Positions 32,449 through 42,204 of a stretch of 64,000 nucleotides of DNA are shown here, one piece after another. Source of the DNA: Verrucomicrobiales bacterium (GTDB lineage Bacteria; Verrucomicrobiota; Verrucomicrobiia; Limisphaerales; Palsa-1400); NCBI GenBank assembly GCA_003138485.1, contig PLGF01000175.1, positions 2,052 through 66,051 of the forward strand, read 5' to 3'. Within the stretch, counting starts at the first letter, position 1, and every line of letters starts with the position of its first letter. The translations under genes were made by a program, and so were the position numbers. The notes beneath the pieces were generated by a model. The model had not been told where the DNA came from. It searched no databases and saw only the letters and a list, made by a program, of their open reading frames with translations.

Positions 32449-34551
32449 TCACTCCTGGCAAGGGATGATGGCGGCGCTCTGGATTTCGACGCGCGGCGGG
32501 ACTTCAGCGTAAGAAAGGACGGTCAGTTCCGCAAAGGTGGTTTCGAAGAAGCGGCGGAAGGGCAGGCGGATGGGCGGGGAGCACATGACGACGGGCGGCT
32601 GGCCGGCGTTGAGCAATTGCTGCACACGCGGCGACAAGGTATCGACGACGTGGCGGGCGAGCTTTGGCTCCATCATCAGGGTGATTTCGCTTGGGGTTTG
32701 GCGCAGGCCCTGCGCCATCTGCTGCTCCAGGCGCGGGTCGAGTGTGATGGCCTGCAAAGCCCCTTTTTCCGATTGGTACGGTTTGATGATCTGCGCACCC
32801 AAGGCGCGGCGGGCGTGCTCGGAAAGTTCGTCGGGGTTTTTGGTGACGCTGGTGTAATCGCTGACCTTTTCCAAAATGCCGGCCAGGTTGCGGATGGAGA
32901 TGCCTTCGGCCAGGAGGTTTTGGAGGATGCGCTGGACCTGGCCGACGTTCAATTGGCCCGGGATCAACTCGGTGATGACTGTCGGATTGGTCTGCTTGAG
33001 ATTATCCAGGAGGTTCTGGACGTCCTGGCGGCTGAGGATTTCGTGGCAATTCCGTTTGACGGTTTCGGACAAATGCGTGACCAGGACCGAGGGGGCATCG
33101 ACGACGGTGTAGCCGCTGATTTCGGCGTTTTTCCGTTCGGCCTCGTTGATCCAGGTGGCTGGGAGTTTGAAGACCGGTTCGACGGTGGGGAGGCCCTTGA
33201 GGACGACCTTGCTGTTGGAGGCGTTCATGGCAAGCCAATGGCCGGGGACCAATTCGCCTTGGACGATGGGGTTGCCCTTCAAGAGAAAACGATACTGGTT
33301 GGCTTCCAATTGCAGATTGTCGCGCAAACGGATGGGCGGGATGATCATTCCCATCTCTTGGGCGAAGGTCTTGCGCACGCCGGTGACGCGCTCCAGCAGG
33401 TCGCCTCCTTTTCGGGCGTCGGCCAGGTTGATAAGGCCGTAGCCCAGTTCGATTTGGAGGGCATCCAGGCTCAGGAGAGACTCGAGTTTGTCCGAATTGG
33501 CGGCGCCGTTGGCCGCGCCCTTGCCGGAGCCGGCGGCCGGCGCATCCGCCCCGGCGGCGGTTTTTCCCTTGAGGGATCGCTCTTGTCCGGTCAGATTGTA
33601 AGCCAGGAAACCGGTGCAGCCGGCCAGAAACATGAATGGGAACATGGGCAATCCCGGCACGAGGGCGAAGACGACAAGCATGGCGGTGAGGATCGTCATG
33701 ACTCTGGGATAGGAGAGCAATTGCTTGGTCAGTTCGTTGCCCAATTCCTCCTTGGCGGCGGCGCGGGTGACGAGGATGCCGGCGGCGGTTGAAGTGATGA
33801 GGGCGGGTATTTGGGAGACCAGGCCGTCGCCAATGGAGAGCAGGGTGAAACGCTGCAAGGCCTCGTTGACGGACATCCCTTTTTGGAGGATGCCGATGGC
33901 AAAACCGCCCAGGACGTTGATCAAGGTGATGAGAATGGCGGCTATGGCGTCGCCGCGGACGAATTTGCTGGCGCCGTCCATAGCGCCGTAGAAGTCGGCT
34001 TCTTGTTCGATCTTGCGGCGGCGGAGGCGGGCCTCGGTTTCGTTGATCATCCCGGCGTTCAGTTCGGCGTCGATGGCCATTTGCTTGCCTGGCATGGCAT
34101 CCAAAGTGAAGCGCGCGGCGACCTCCGCGATGCGCCCCGCTCCCTTGGTGATGACGATGAAATTGATGAGGACCAAGATGAGGAAGATGACCAAACCGAC
34201 GACGTAATTGCCGCGGACGACGAAGTTGCCGAACGTTTCGATGATATGCCCCGCGTAACCATCCAGCAGAATCAGGCGGGTGGAGGCAATATTGAGCGAA
34301 AGCCTGAAGAGGGTGACGAACAAGAGCAGGGTTGGAAAGCCCGTGAAATCGGCCGGTTCCTTTACATAAAGGATGGAAAGCAGGATCAGCAGCGAAAGGG
34401 CGATGCTGGTGGCCAGGAAACCGTCCAGGAGAAACGGGTGAATGGGCAGGATCATGACCAAAATGGTCACGAACAAGCCCGCGATCAGGAGAATGTCGCC
34501 GTTTTTGAAAAGGCGGCCAATGTTCGACTTATTTGACGGACTCTGTGCCAT
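32449..34551 (-). CDS. flhA: Flagellar biosynthesis protein FlhA
   Basis: 'ASTRLIL', 'VITKGAGRIAEVAARFTLDAMPGKQMAIDAELNAG', 'GDGLVSQIPALITSTAAGILVTR'. Confidence 0.97.
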   Translation of the reverse strand: MAQSPSNKSNIGRLFKNGDILLIAGLFVTILVMILPIHPFLLDGFLATSIALSLLILLSILYVKEPADFTGFPTLLLFVTLFRLSLNIASTRLILLDGYAGHIIETFGNFVVRGNYVVGLVIFLILVLINFIVITKGAGRIAEVAARFTLDAMPGKQMAIDAELNAGMINETEARLRRRKIEQEADFYGAMDGASKFVRGDAIAAILITLINVLGGFAIGILQKGMSVNEALQRFTLLSIGDGLVSQIPALITSTAAGILVTRAAAKEELGNELTKQLLSYPRVMTILTAMLVVFALVPGLPMFPFMFLAGCTGFLAYNLTGQERSLKGKTAAGADAPAAGSGKGAANGAANSDKLESLLSLDALQIELGYGLINLADARKGGDLLERVTGVRKTFAQEMGMIIPPIRLRDNLQLEANQYRFLLKGNPIVQGELVPGHWLAMNASNSKVVLKGLPTVEPVFKLPATWINEAERKNAEISGYTVVDAPSVLVTHLSETVKRNCHEILSRQDVQNLLDNLKQTNPTVITELIPGQLNVGQVQRILQNLLAEGISIRNLAGILEKVSDYTSVTKNPDELSEHARRALGAQIIKPYQSEKGALQAITLDPRLEQQMAQGLRQTPSEITLMMEPKLARHVVDTLSPRVQQLLNAGQPPVVMCSPPIRLPFRRFFETTFAELTVLSYAEVPPRVEIQSAAIIPCQE

Positions 34552-34563
34552 ATCAGATGAACG

Positions 34564-35643
34564 TTACAAACTTTGCTCGCGATAATACCGATAGGCGTTG
34601 ACGCGATACACCCAGGCCAGTATTTCGGCCACGGCTGCATACAACTGAGCAGGAATCTCGCCACCAACACGCCCATATTTGAACATCAGTCGCGCCAGGG
34701 GCACGTTTTCGACGATGGGAAGCTGGTGTTGCTGGGCGATTTCGCGAATCTGCTGGGCGTTAAGACGGATTCCTTTGGCCACGATGCGGGGCGCTTTCAT
34801 CGTTTTCCGGTCATAGCGGAGAGCGATGGCAATATGGGTTGGATTTGTCACAACTACGTCGGCTTTAGGGACTTCCGCAAGCATCTTGCGTTTGCTGATG
34901 GAGTGTCGGCGGCGGCGCTGCTGGCCTTTGACCAAGGGGTTGCCCTCCGTGTTCTTGGTCTCTTCTTTGAGTTCCTCCTTGGTCATCATCAGGTCCTTGC
35001 CGGTCTGCCAGAATTTGTAGCCATAATCGGCCGCCGCAATGACGATCAGCGCCACGCCAACCCGGAGGATAAGGTGAAAGGAAGAATCTGCCATAAATGC
35101 GGCAATCCTTGCCACATCAACCGACGTGTGGAAGATCGGGTCGGCCAGAATGCTCCCAATGACTCCATAGCACAGAGCAATGATGACGGAGAGCTTGGCG
35201 ATTCCCAATCCGGTCGCAACAGTCGAGCGCATGGAGAAAATGCGCTTCAAGCCTTCGAGGGGATTGAGCCGTTCCCAATGGGCTCCCAAGGCTTCCGAAC
35301 TGGTGCGAAAGCGGGTTTGGATGCCGCCCGCCAGCAGGCCTCCGGTCACCGTCGCCGCCATGACCGGCCAGACGCATTTGCCCAGCGTCAAGGCCCCGGA
35401 AATGGCGTAACCTTGCATCGTGTTTGGGGTCAGGGGAGTGTTGAGATGGCTCAGTGACGTGGCGAGCAACTGCGCCATGGTCCGCCACATTTCGCCCCCG
35501 GTCATTCCCAGTGCCAGCAGGGCGCCGCCCAAGACGAAAACCGTCTGCACTTCGGGACTGCGGGCGATCTGGCCTTTCTTGAGCGCGTCCTCTAATCGCT
35601 TTGCTGTGGCTTGCTCTGTTTTCTCGCCCGTGTGTTCGCTCAT
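34564..35643 (-). CDS. flhB: Flagellar biosynthesis protein FlhB
   Basis: 'EKTEQATAKRLEDALKKGQIARSPEV' and autocleavage 'VVTNPTHIAIALRYD'. Confidence 0.97.
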   Translation of the reverse strand: MSEHTGEKTEQATAKRLEDALKKGQIARSPEVQTVFVLGGALLALGMTGGEMWRTMAQLLATSLSHLNTPLTPNTMQGYAISGALTLGKCVWPVMAATVTGGLLAGGIQTRFRTSSEALGAHWERLNPLEGLKRIFSMRSTVATGLGIAKLSVIIALCYGVIGSILADPIFHTSVDVARIAAFMADSSFHLILRVGVALIVIAAADYGYKFWQTGKDLMMTKEELKEETKNTEGNPLVKGQQRRRRHSISKRKMLAEVPKADVVVTNPTHIAIALRYDRKTMKAPRIVAKGIRLNAQQIREIAQQHQLPIVENVPLARLMFKYGRVGGEIPAQLYAAVAEILAWVYRVNAYRYYREQSL

Positions 35644-35655
35644 GGCAGTGGCGGG

Positions 35656-36411
35656 TTAATGGAGCAATTGGGAGACCTTCAGCATGTCTTCGGGCAGGCG
35701 CCGGAGGTAGTTGACGATGTGCTGGGACATCAAATCCAGAGTGAGGCCAAACACACTCAGGCCCACAAGGGGACGGACGGCGAAACTTTCCGCGAAAACA
35801 TTCATCTGGGGCACGGCGCGGCCCAGGACGGCGAAGACCAGCGAGATGATGAACGAAACCGCCAGGAGCGGCGCGGCCAATTGCAGCGCGATGCCGAAGA
35901 TGCCGCTGGTGCGCGCGACAATATCAACCAGGAAGGCCTGCGAAAGATGGGCCGAGCCAATGGGGAGATAGGCATAGGTTTTCTGGAAGCCAAGAAGCAT
36001 CCAGTGATGCATGTCCAGGCTCAACCAGAGCATCGCCGCCAGATAATAGAGCATCGTCGCCGGCGCGGTCATCGGCGCGTCCGCCAGCGGGTTAAGGCCG
36101 GGCGGGGTTTGGAGGCCGACTTCGCCGCTAATAATGCTGCCCGCGATTTCGAGGGCGAAGAAGATCATCCTGCTGGCAAAGCCGATCATAAGACCGATGC
36201 CGATTTCCGATGCCATCAGGCCGATCATCCCCCAGGCGTCGGACGGTTGGATGGCGTCAGGGGGCAGGGTGGCGCCAATCATGCCGGCCAAAAGTGCGCC
36301 CAGGGCCAGGCGGAGTTGGACCGGGAAATTGCGGGCGGAGAAAATCGGGAAGACGGCCAGCATGGCGCTGGCGCGCAGGAACACCATCAACCAGTTGGTC
36401 AGGTCGATCAT
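35656..36411 (-). CDS. fliR: Flagellar biosynthesis protein FliR
   Basis: Hydrophobic 251 aa between fliQ and flhB; 'LRASAMLAVFPIFSARNFPVQLRLALGALLAGM'. Confidence 0.93.
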   Translation of the reverse strand: MIDLTNWLMVFLRASAMLAVFPIFSARNFPVQLRLALGALLAGMIGATLPPDAIQPSDAWGMIGLMASEIGIGLMIGFASRMIFFALEIAGSIISGEVGLQTPPGLNPLADAPMTAPATMLYYLAAMLWLSLDMHHWMLLGFQKTYAYLPIGSAHLSQAFLVDIVARTSGIFGIALQLAAPLLAVSFIISLVFAVLGRAVPQMNVFAESFAVRPLVGLSVFGLTLDLMSQHIVNYLRRLPEDMLKVSQLLH

Positions 36412-36420
36412 GGCGGCGGT

Positions 36421-36690
36421 TCATTGGGCCATCTGGGGCATCTTGGTGATCATGGCGGTGGCGAATTCCATCAGCGAGCGCAGCATCCAAGGCAGCAGGA
36501 TGATGAGCAGCGACATGATGGCCAGGGCCTTGGGCACAAAGGTGAGCGTTTGTTCCTGGATGGAGGTGACGGATTGAAAGAGGCTCACTCCCAGGCCAAT
36601 CACCATGGCCAGGGTCAGGATCGGCGTGGCCAGGGTCACGGCCTCGAGCATCAGTGTTTTCAGCAAGTCGGTGGCAAGGGCGGCGTTCAT
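36421..36690 (-). CDS. fliQ: Flagellar biosynthesis protein FliQ
   Basis: 89 aa; 'GLGVSLFQSVTSIQEQTLTFVPKALAI'. Confidence 0.95.
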   Translation of the reverse strand: MNAALATDLLKTLMLEAVTLATPILTLAMVIGLGVSLFQSVTSIQEQTLTFVPKALAIMSLLIILLPWMLRSLMEFATAMITKMPQMAQ

Positions 36691-36693
36691 AAA

Positions 36694-37488
36694 TCAGGTG
36701 GCAAAACTTTGAATGATCGAACTGACAACCAGATGCCAGCCATCGACCAAAACGAAGAGCAGGATTTTCAACGGCAGGGATATGGTCATGGGCGGCATCA
36801 TCATCATGCCCATGCTCATCAGGACCGTCGCGACGATCAGGTCAATTAGAATAAAGGGCAGGAAAAGGAGAAACCCCATCTGGAAGGCCGTGCGCAGCTC
36901 GCTGATGATGAACCCGGGCACCACCACCTTCAGTGGCAACTGGTCCGGCGTCGTCGGCCCCAGGCGCGCCAGGGTGGCGAACAGTTCCACGTCCTTGGGC
37001 CGCGCTTGTTTGAGCATGAAGGTCCGCACCGGGCCGGCGGCGCGGTCCAGCGCCTCCTGGCTGGTGATCTGTTTGGCCCGATACGGCTCCAGCGCCTCCT
37101 TGTCGATCTTTTCCCAGACCGGTTCCATGATGAAGAAGGTCAGGAAGAGGGAAAGCCCGATCAAAATCTGGTTCGATGGCGCGCCGGGAAGCGACAGGGC
37201 CGAGCGCACAAAGGAAAGGACGATGACGATGCGCGTGAAGCAGGTCATCAGGAGAATGATCGATGGCGCCAGGGTCAGCAGCGTCATGATGGCCAGCACT
37301 TTGACGGCGCTGTCCACATCGACCGGCTGGTTCAATCCGTTGATCCCGATGTTCAAGCTCAGAGCGCCGGAATTGGTCTGGGCGTGGGCGGACGCCAGGC
37401 CGGCCAGCATGAAAAGCGGCGCCAGCAGCCACGGCCGCGCCAGGCGCCGGGCAAAGCCGCCTCTGAGAATGGGAGCGCCTGCGTTCAT
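36694..37488 (-). CDS. fliP: Flagellar biosynthesis protein FliP
   Basis: 'LTLAPSIILLMTCFTRIVIVLSFVRSAL', 'GFLLFLPFILIDLIVATVLMSMGMMMMPP'. Confidence 0.96.
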   Translation of the reverse strand: MNAGAPILRGGFARRLARPWLLAPLFMLAGLASAHAQTNSGALSLNIGINGLNQPVDVDSAVKVLAIMTLLTLAPSIILLMTCFTRIVIVLSFVRSALSLPGAPSNQILIGLSLFLTFFIMEPVWEKIDKEALEPYRAKQITSQEALDRAAGPVRTFMLKQARPKDVELFATLARLGPTTPDQLPLKVVVPGFIISELRTAFQMGFLLFLPFILIDLIVATVLMSMGMMMMPPMTISLPLKILLFVLVDGWHLVVSSIIQSFAT

Positions 37489-37853
37489 GATTTGCGGGCC
37501 AAAACGTGCTGGAATGCCTCGGCGAAACTCATTTTGGGCGCGGCCTCGGGCGGCGCCTCGTCCGCCGCGGGAAGATGGCTCAACAAGGTCAGCCCCGCGG
37601 TTGAGGAGGCGATGAGGAGACGCTGCTGCTCGTATCCGACGACGTAGAGGGCCTGGCGCTGGCCCAGGGATTTAACTTCCAGGACACTGAGTTTTGGCGC
37701 GGCGCCGCGGCGAAGGCCCAGACGCTGCCAGTTTCTGAAGAGCCAGACGCCCCCCAGGAACAGGGCGATCACCACCACCAGCGCCCCCGCCACTCTCAGC
37801 AGAGACGAACCCATGTCGGGCAACCCGCTCGATATGGCCGGAAGGTTGGTCAC
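37485..37853 (-). CDS. fliO: Flagellar protein FliO
   Basis: N-terminal TM, 'LSVLEVKSLGQRQALYVVGYEQQRLLIASS', position before fliP. Confidence 0.85.
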   Translation of the reverse strand: MTNLPAISSGLPDMGSSLLRVAGALVVVIALFLGGVWLFRNWQRLGLRRGAAPKLSVLEVKSLGQRQALYVVGYEQQRLLIASSTAGLTLLSHLPAADEAPPEAAPKMSFAEAFQHVLARKS

Positions 37854-38110
37854 ACGGCTCCGAAAAGTTCGATGATTTTGATGCCGTAACAGTCGTTGAC
37901 GACGACGACTTCACCGCGAGCGATGTGCTTTTGGTTGGCGTAAAGGTTGACGGGTTGCTGCGCGTCCTGGTCGAGTTTGACGACCGAACCCTGCGTCAGT
38001 TGGAGCACTTCGCGCAAAGGCATCTGGCAGGACCCCAGCTCGATGGTGAGTTTGACACGCACGTCCAGGAGCAGTTCGAGATTAAGTGGGGGATTGGGTT
38101 TTGCGTCCAT
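37850..38110 (-). CDS. fliN: Flagellar switch protein FliN
   Basis: SpoA domain 'LDVRVKLTIELGSCQMPLREVLQLTQGSVVKLDQDAQQPVNLYANQKHIARGEVVVVNDCYGIKI'. Confidence 0.95.
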   Translation of the reverse strand: MDAKPNPPLNLELLLDVRVKLTIELGSCQMPLREVLQLTQGSVVKLDQDAQQPVNLYANQKHIARGEVVVVNDCYGIKIIELFGAV

Positions 38111-38114
38111 AAAG

Positions 38115-39059
38115 TCAGGGTTTGATCGTTTGGGTGATTTCCACGGCCAAATGGCCGCCAACCGTGCCGAGGCGGCCGTTGAATTTCGCGGACTCGCCCA
38201 GGCGCACGCGGACCTGCCGGACCCATTCCGGGGCGACTTGGAGAACGTCCCCGGCCTTCAAGTGCAGGACATCGCGGGCGGAGAGTTCCATTCCCTGCCA
38301 TTCGGCGGTCACGGGCAGGGAGACATCATCCAGGCTCCGGTTCCATTTCGCGGGATTTGGCGCAACCGGAGCGGGCGGTTCGGCCGCGGCCTCTGCCTCG
38401 GGGCAAAGCTGGCGCAGCAACGGTTCCAGCGTGGCATAGGGAAAGGCCAGTTGCATCCGTCCGGCGCAGTCGCCGTTGCGGACCTCCAGGAAAAGTGTCA
38501 GCATGCTCGTTTGCGGGGGCGAGGTCTGAAGGAAACGGCCATCGGTTTCGCAGCCCAAAACGGCGGGCTTGAGCTGCCGGAGGGAGGCCCAATTGCCGCA
38601 CCATTCCTCCAGGAGCGCCTGGACGACTTGGTCCAGCAACGCTTTTTCGATTTCGCTCAACTCGCGCCCGGTTTCCTCAATTTTCCCGGAACCGCCCATC
38701 AGGCTGTCCACGATGGACAAGGCCAGGGGCGTCTGGATGTCAAGAATGGAAACGCCGCGCAGAGGCTCGGTCTTGAAGAGAATCAGGTGGGCCGGCGCCG
38801 CCCAAGCCTCGGTCAGCTTCTGGAAAGAGAGGACCTGGATGGAGTCGAGATTGAAGGAGAAATCCGAACGCAACAAAGGCGATACCCGCGCGCTGGCCGC
38901 CTCCAGGAACTGCTCCTGATGCGCCCGCAGCTTGCGCAACTGTCGGGGAGAGAGGAGCGACGCCCCGCGCAGGTCCAAAGGCAGAACCGCCGAGGAGGCG
39001 GGCCTGGTTTGGGCGGCTGGCAGGGCGGCGGCGGGTGGCGGATTGGGGGCTGAACTCAT
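38115..39059 (-). CDS. fliM: Flagellar switch protein FliM (no recognisable N-terminal CheY-binding motif)
   Basis: ATG at 39059 overlaps fliL stop; 'SLMGGSGK', 'LDLRGASLLSPRQLRKLRAHQEQFLEAAS', C-terminal SpoA domain. Confidence 0.88.
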   Translation of the reverse strand: MSSAPNPPPAAALPAAQTRPASSAVLPLDLRGASLLSPRQLRKLRAHQEQFLEAASARVSPLLRSDFSFNLDSIQVLSFQKLTEAWAAPAHLILFKTEPLRGVSILDIQTPLALSIVDSLMGGSGKIEETGRELSEIEKALLDQVVQALLEEWCGNWASLRQLKPAVLGCETDGRFLQTSPPQTSMLTLFLEVRNGDCAGRMQLAFPYATLEPLLRQLCPEAEAAAEPPAPVAPNPAKWNRSLDDVSLPVTAEWQGMELSARDVLHLKAGDVLQVAPEWVRQVRVRLGESAKFNGRLGTVGGHLAVEITQTIKP

Positions 39060-39643
39060 TGAATGGCCATCTCGGTGATGTAGATTTCCTTGATGATGGG
39101 TCCGCCCAGGGCGTTGTTGAAGATGGTCAACAATTCTGCGCGGATGACGTTGCGCGCGCCGGGCTTTTCCATGTCGGAAATGGTTTTGGTGCAGAGTGTG
39201 CCGGTGGCCAGGTCCAGGAGCTGGGCCTGATTCTGTTCGATCTTCTCCTTCACGGTCGGGTCCGTGCCGACGAGGGTGAGGCTGGTCATCAAGTATCGGG
39301 TGCCCATCGTGCCGGCCACGTTGACCAGGATTTTGTTCAATTGCACGGTGACTTTGGCGGTGCCGGGCGCGGCGGCGCGGCTGTCGGCGCCTTCCTTGGG
39401 GGAGGCGGCGCCGGGTTCCACCGGAGCGGCCTCCGCCGGTGTGAGGGCGCGCTTCATCTCCGGGACAAGTACGAATCGCGTGGTTGCGTAAGCCAGCAGC
39501 GGCATGGCGACCACCGTGATGAGCAGCGGCAGCCACGATTTGCCAAAGAGTGGGGACTTGGCCGTGGGAGGCGCCACTTTGGGCTCTTCGGGCGGCGGTT
39601 CCGCGCGTGCGCCAAGGCGCGAGTCTGTCGGTTTTTCCGGCAT
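39056..39643 (-). CDS. fliL: Flagellar basal body protein FliL
   Basis: Single TM, 'ILVNVAGTMGTRYLMTSLTLVGTDPTVKEKIEQNQAQLLDLATGTLCTKTISDMEKPGARNVIRAELLTIFNNAL'. Confidence 0.92.
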   Translation of the reverse strand: MPEKPTDSRLGARAEPPPEEPKVAPPTAKSPLFGKSWLPLLITVVAMPLLAYATTRFVLVPEMKRALTPAEAAPVEPGAASPKEGADSRAAAPGTAKVTVQLNKILVNVAGTMGTRYLMTSLTLVGTDPTVKEKIEQNQAQLLDLATGTLCTKTISDMEKPGARNVIRAELLTIFNNALGGPIIKEIYITEMAIQ

Positions 39644-39655
39644 AAAAGGAGGGGA

Positions 39656-40510
39656 TTAACGTTTCATGTTCACGACATCTTGCAGCAATTCATCGCTGGT
39701 CGTGACGATCTTTGAGTTGGCTTCGAAACCGCGCTGGGCGACGATCAGATCAGCCATCTGGGCGGCGAGATCGACGTTGGATAGTTCCAGGGCGCCGGAT
39801 TGGATGGTGCCCAAGCCGCTCGATCCGGGCGCCGTCAAAGCTGTCAGCGGGCCGGCGTTGGTCATGTTCGAGTAAAGATTGCTTCCCTGGTTGACCAAAG
39901 CCTGGGGGTTCTGGAAGTTTTGGAGCAAAATCTGCCCGCGGACAAACGAAGTGCCGTCGGACAAGTTCACCGTGATAGTCCCGGAGGAACTGATCGAGTA
40001 GGAAGTCATGGTGGCAGTCGGACTGGAGGTCGAAGGCATGCCCTGGGTGTTGATGACGATGGGGCCCAGTGTGGAAAGGCCCGTGTTGGAATAACCCTGA
40101 ACCAACATGCCGTTCGAGGTGACCAGATTCCCATTGTTGTTGAGCGTGAAGGTGCCGTCCTGGGTGGCGTATTGGGCGGTGGAACTTGGGTCTTGCACGA
40201 CGAAGAACCCATTGCCGTTGATGGCCAGATTGCTGCTGACGCCTGTGGGATTGATGGTCCCTTGGGCCCAGTCATTCGTGATCGAGATGGTGTTGACGCC
40301 GGTTCCAATCTGCATCGGGTTGGTGCCGGGGTTGCTCGAACTGGTGGACGCGGTGGCGGCTTGCAGCGTATTGCTGAAAGAGTCGGCCAGGTTCCCGGTG
40401 GCGGACTTGAAGCCCGTGGTGTTAAGGTTGGCGATGTTATTCCCGATGATGTCCATTTGCTGCTGGAAGGCATCGAGTCCGCTGACGGCTGAACTGAGTG
40501 ATGTGAGCAT
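39656..40510 (-). CDS. flgE: Flagellar hook protein (FlgE-like, short 284 aa)
   Basis: 'SLSSAVSGLDAFQQQMDIIGNNIANLNTTGFKS' and C-terminal 'SNVDLAAQMADLIVAQRGFEANSKIVTTSDELLQDVVNMKR'; adjacent to flgD. Confidence 0.85.
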   Translation of the reverse strand: MLTSLSSAVSGLDAFQQQMDIIGNNIANLNTTGFKSATGNLADSFSNTLQAATASTSSSNPGTNPMQIGTGVNTISITNDWAQGTINPTGVSSNLAINGNGFFVVQDPSSTAQYATQDGTFTLNNNGNLVTSNGMLVQGYSNTGLSTLGPIVINTQGMPSTSSPTATMTSYSISSSGTITVNLSDGTSFVRGQILLQNFQNPQALVNQGSNLYSNMTNAGPLTALTAPGSSGLGTIQSGALELSNVDLAAQMADLIVAQRGFEANSKIVTTSDELLQDVVNMKR

Positions 40511-40518
40511 AAGTGTTG

Positions 40519-40929
40519 TTAATTCTGGGTTGAGGTCTGAGTGCTGCTATTGCTTGTGCCGTCGCTGGCGGAGACGGTCGGCGCCACGGCGGCCAAAGTG
40601 TTCAGGCCGTAGGCCTGGCCGTTGATCACAATCTGCGGCACGCCCGACACTATTTGCACGGAGCTGACAACGCCACTGATTTGGGCGGCGCTGGTGGAGG
40701 GTTTGAGCGCGACGGTTTGCCCGATGAGCGAATCGGCCTGCATGGTTTGCAAGTCGCTCTGCGTGCTTTGTGCCGACTGCAAGGCGCTGAATTGCGCCAG
40801 TTGCGCCGCGAAAGCGGTGTCGCTTTGCGGGTTGAGCGGGTCCTGCGAACTCATTTGCGTGACCAGCAGGTTGAGAAAGTCCGCTTGAGTGAGGGTTTGT
40901 GATGCGGGGGTGGAGCTGACTGCTGACAT
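40519..40929 (-). CDS. flgD: Flagellar hook capping/assembly protein FlgD
   Basis: 'LTQADFLNLLVTQMSSQDPLNPQSDTAFAAQLAQFSALQS'. Confidence 0.94.
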   Translation of the reverse strand: MSAVSSTPASQTLTQADFLNLLVTQMSSQDPLNPQSDTAFAAQLAQFSALQSAQSTQSDLQTMQADSLIGQTVALKPSTSAAQISGVVSSVQIVSGVPQIVINGQAYGLNTLAAVAPTVSASDGTSNSSTQTSTQN

Positions 40930-40941
40930 AGGTTTATGGGG

Positions 40942-42204
40942 TTACGCCCAGGACTCCCAGCGTTGCCGGGAGCGATTCTGATTCCTGGGTTTGCGGGTTT
41001 GTGTCTGCGCGGCGGCCGGATTGGCGGCTGGCGCCTCCCCGTCTGATGGATCGAAGGGCCGCTGCCGATGATCGGCGGCCTGCCCAAAGCCCGTGCTGAC
41101 GCCGCTGCCCGGCGGGAGCAACTGCACGTTCTGGCGCGCCAGCGCCTGCTGCAATTGCGTCCACTGCGTGTCCAGCGCGGAAAAATCGCCCCGCTCGCAC
41201 CGGAGCGTGGCCTGCAATTGGCCGTTGTGTGTTGTCAATTGCAAAAAAAGCTGCGTGCCGGCGTCGAGCTTGAGCGAAACGCCCAGGCTGTCCGCCCCTT
41301 TTTCCCGGATGGTCACTACTTCGCGCGAAATCATCGCCTCGATCCGGTCCAGCGGGCTGCCGGCCGGAGCGCTGGCTGCTTCAGTTTCCCGCGCCCCCTG
41401 GGTGGTTTTGACGGCGGGGTCGATCAGCGCCACGCCTTGCGCCGGCGTGTCGTGCCAGGTGAATTCCAGATGCGATTTTGCCTTCCGCTGGCCGATTTCG
41501 CCACCGGCCTCGACTGCCGCGACGGCAGTGATAGCGGCGGCAAGCGGCAATTTTTGCTCTGTCCCACCGGCAATTTCGTTTCTTTCGGCGTCTAAATTCA
41601 TTCTCTGACTACCTGTAGCACCGGACGTGCCAGTTGCCGGAGCTTCGGCGATGGCGGCCTTTTCCATCGCCTTCGGGTTGGGGGCTGCGGCTGGTTTCTC
41701 CGTCACCGCGTCCGGCTCAGGCTTCACCGGGGCGGGTTGGGAGGCGGCGGCGGAAGATTTCACGGCGGCCAAAGCCGGAGTCTTTGGGGCCGGGGCGCCT
41801 TTGGGTTCGGCTGATTTGGCTTCGGTGTCGGGGCGCTGGGGAGTCGGGGCGGCGGGTTTGGAATCGGCCGCCTGGGGGGCGCTCAGGGAGGATTGCGGCC
41901 GGGCCGTTTTCTGCCATCGCGGAAGCAGGGGAGAAACAGGCGGCGGCTGGAGCAGCAGGGCGAGCAGCAGACCGTCAGGGTCGGGATCGGCGGCGTCCGG
42001 GTTGGCGGGCTTGTCCCGGGCTGGAGCGGTCGATTGTGATGGAGTCTTGGCGGACGGATTGGCCGGGCCGTCAGTCTGCGCCAGCAACATGAGGGCGGAG
42101 AACTCTTTCGAAGGGGATGGCGTGGGTGCGGGCGCAAGGAAGGAAAGGAAAGCCAGCGGCTCCATGAAGCCGCTGGCTTTGGGGGCGGGAGTTTGGGCTG
42201 TCAT
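40942..42204 (-). CDS. fliK: Flagellar hook-length control protein FliK
   Basis: Pro/Ala-rich, C-terminal 'LGVSLKLDAGTQLFLQLTTHNGQLQATLRCERGDFSALDTQWTQLQQALARQNVQL'; synteny. Confidence 0.8.
   Translation of the reverse strand: MTAQTPAPKASGFMEPLAFLSFLAPAPTPSPSKEFSALMLLAQTDGPANPSAKTPSQSTAPARDKPANPDAADPDPDGLLLALLLQPPPVSPLLPRWQKTARPQSSLSAPQAADSKPAAPTPQRPDTEAKSAEPKGAPAPKTPALAAVKSSAAASQPAPVKPEPDAVTEKPAAAPNPKAMEKAAIAEAPATGTSGATGSQRMNLDAERNEIAGGTEQKLPLAAAITAVAAVEAGGEIGQRKAKSHLEFTWHDTPAQGVALIDPAVKTTQGARETEAASAPAGSPLDRIEAMISREVVTIREKGADSLGVSLKLDAGTQLFLQLTTHNGQLQATLRCERGDFSALDTQWTQLQQALARQNVQLLPPGSGVSTGFGQAADHRQRPFDPSDGEAPAANPAAAQTQTRKPRNQNRSRQRWESWA

Noticed and set aside
32176-33792. 538-aa plus-strand ORF
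   Set aside because: Antisense to flhA/flhF; Gly/Asp-rich shadow translation.
35611-36849. 412-aa plus-strand ORF
   Set aside because: Antisense to fliR/fliQ/fliP; His/Gln-rich shadow.
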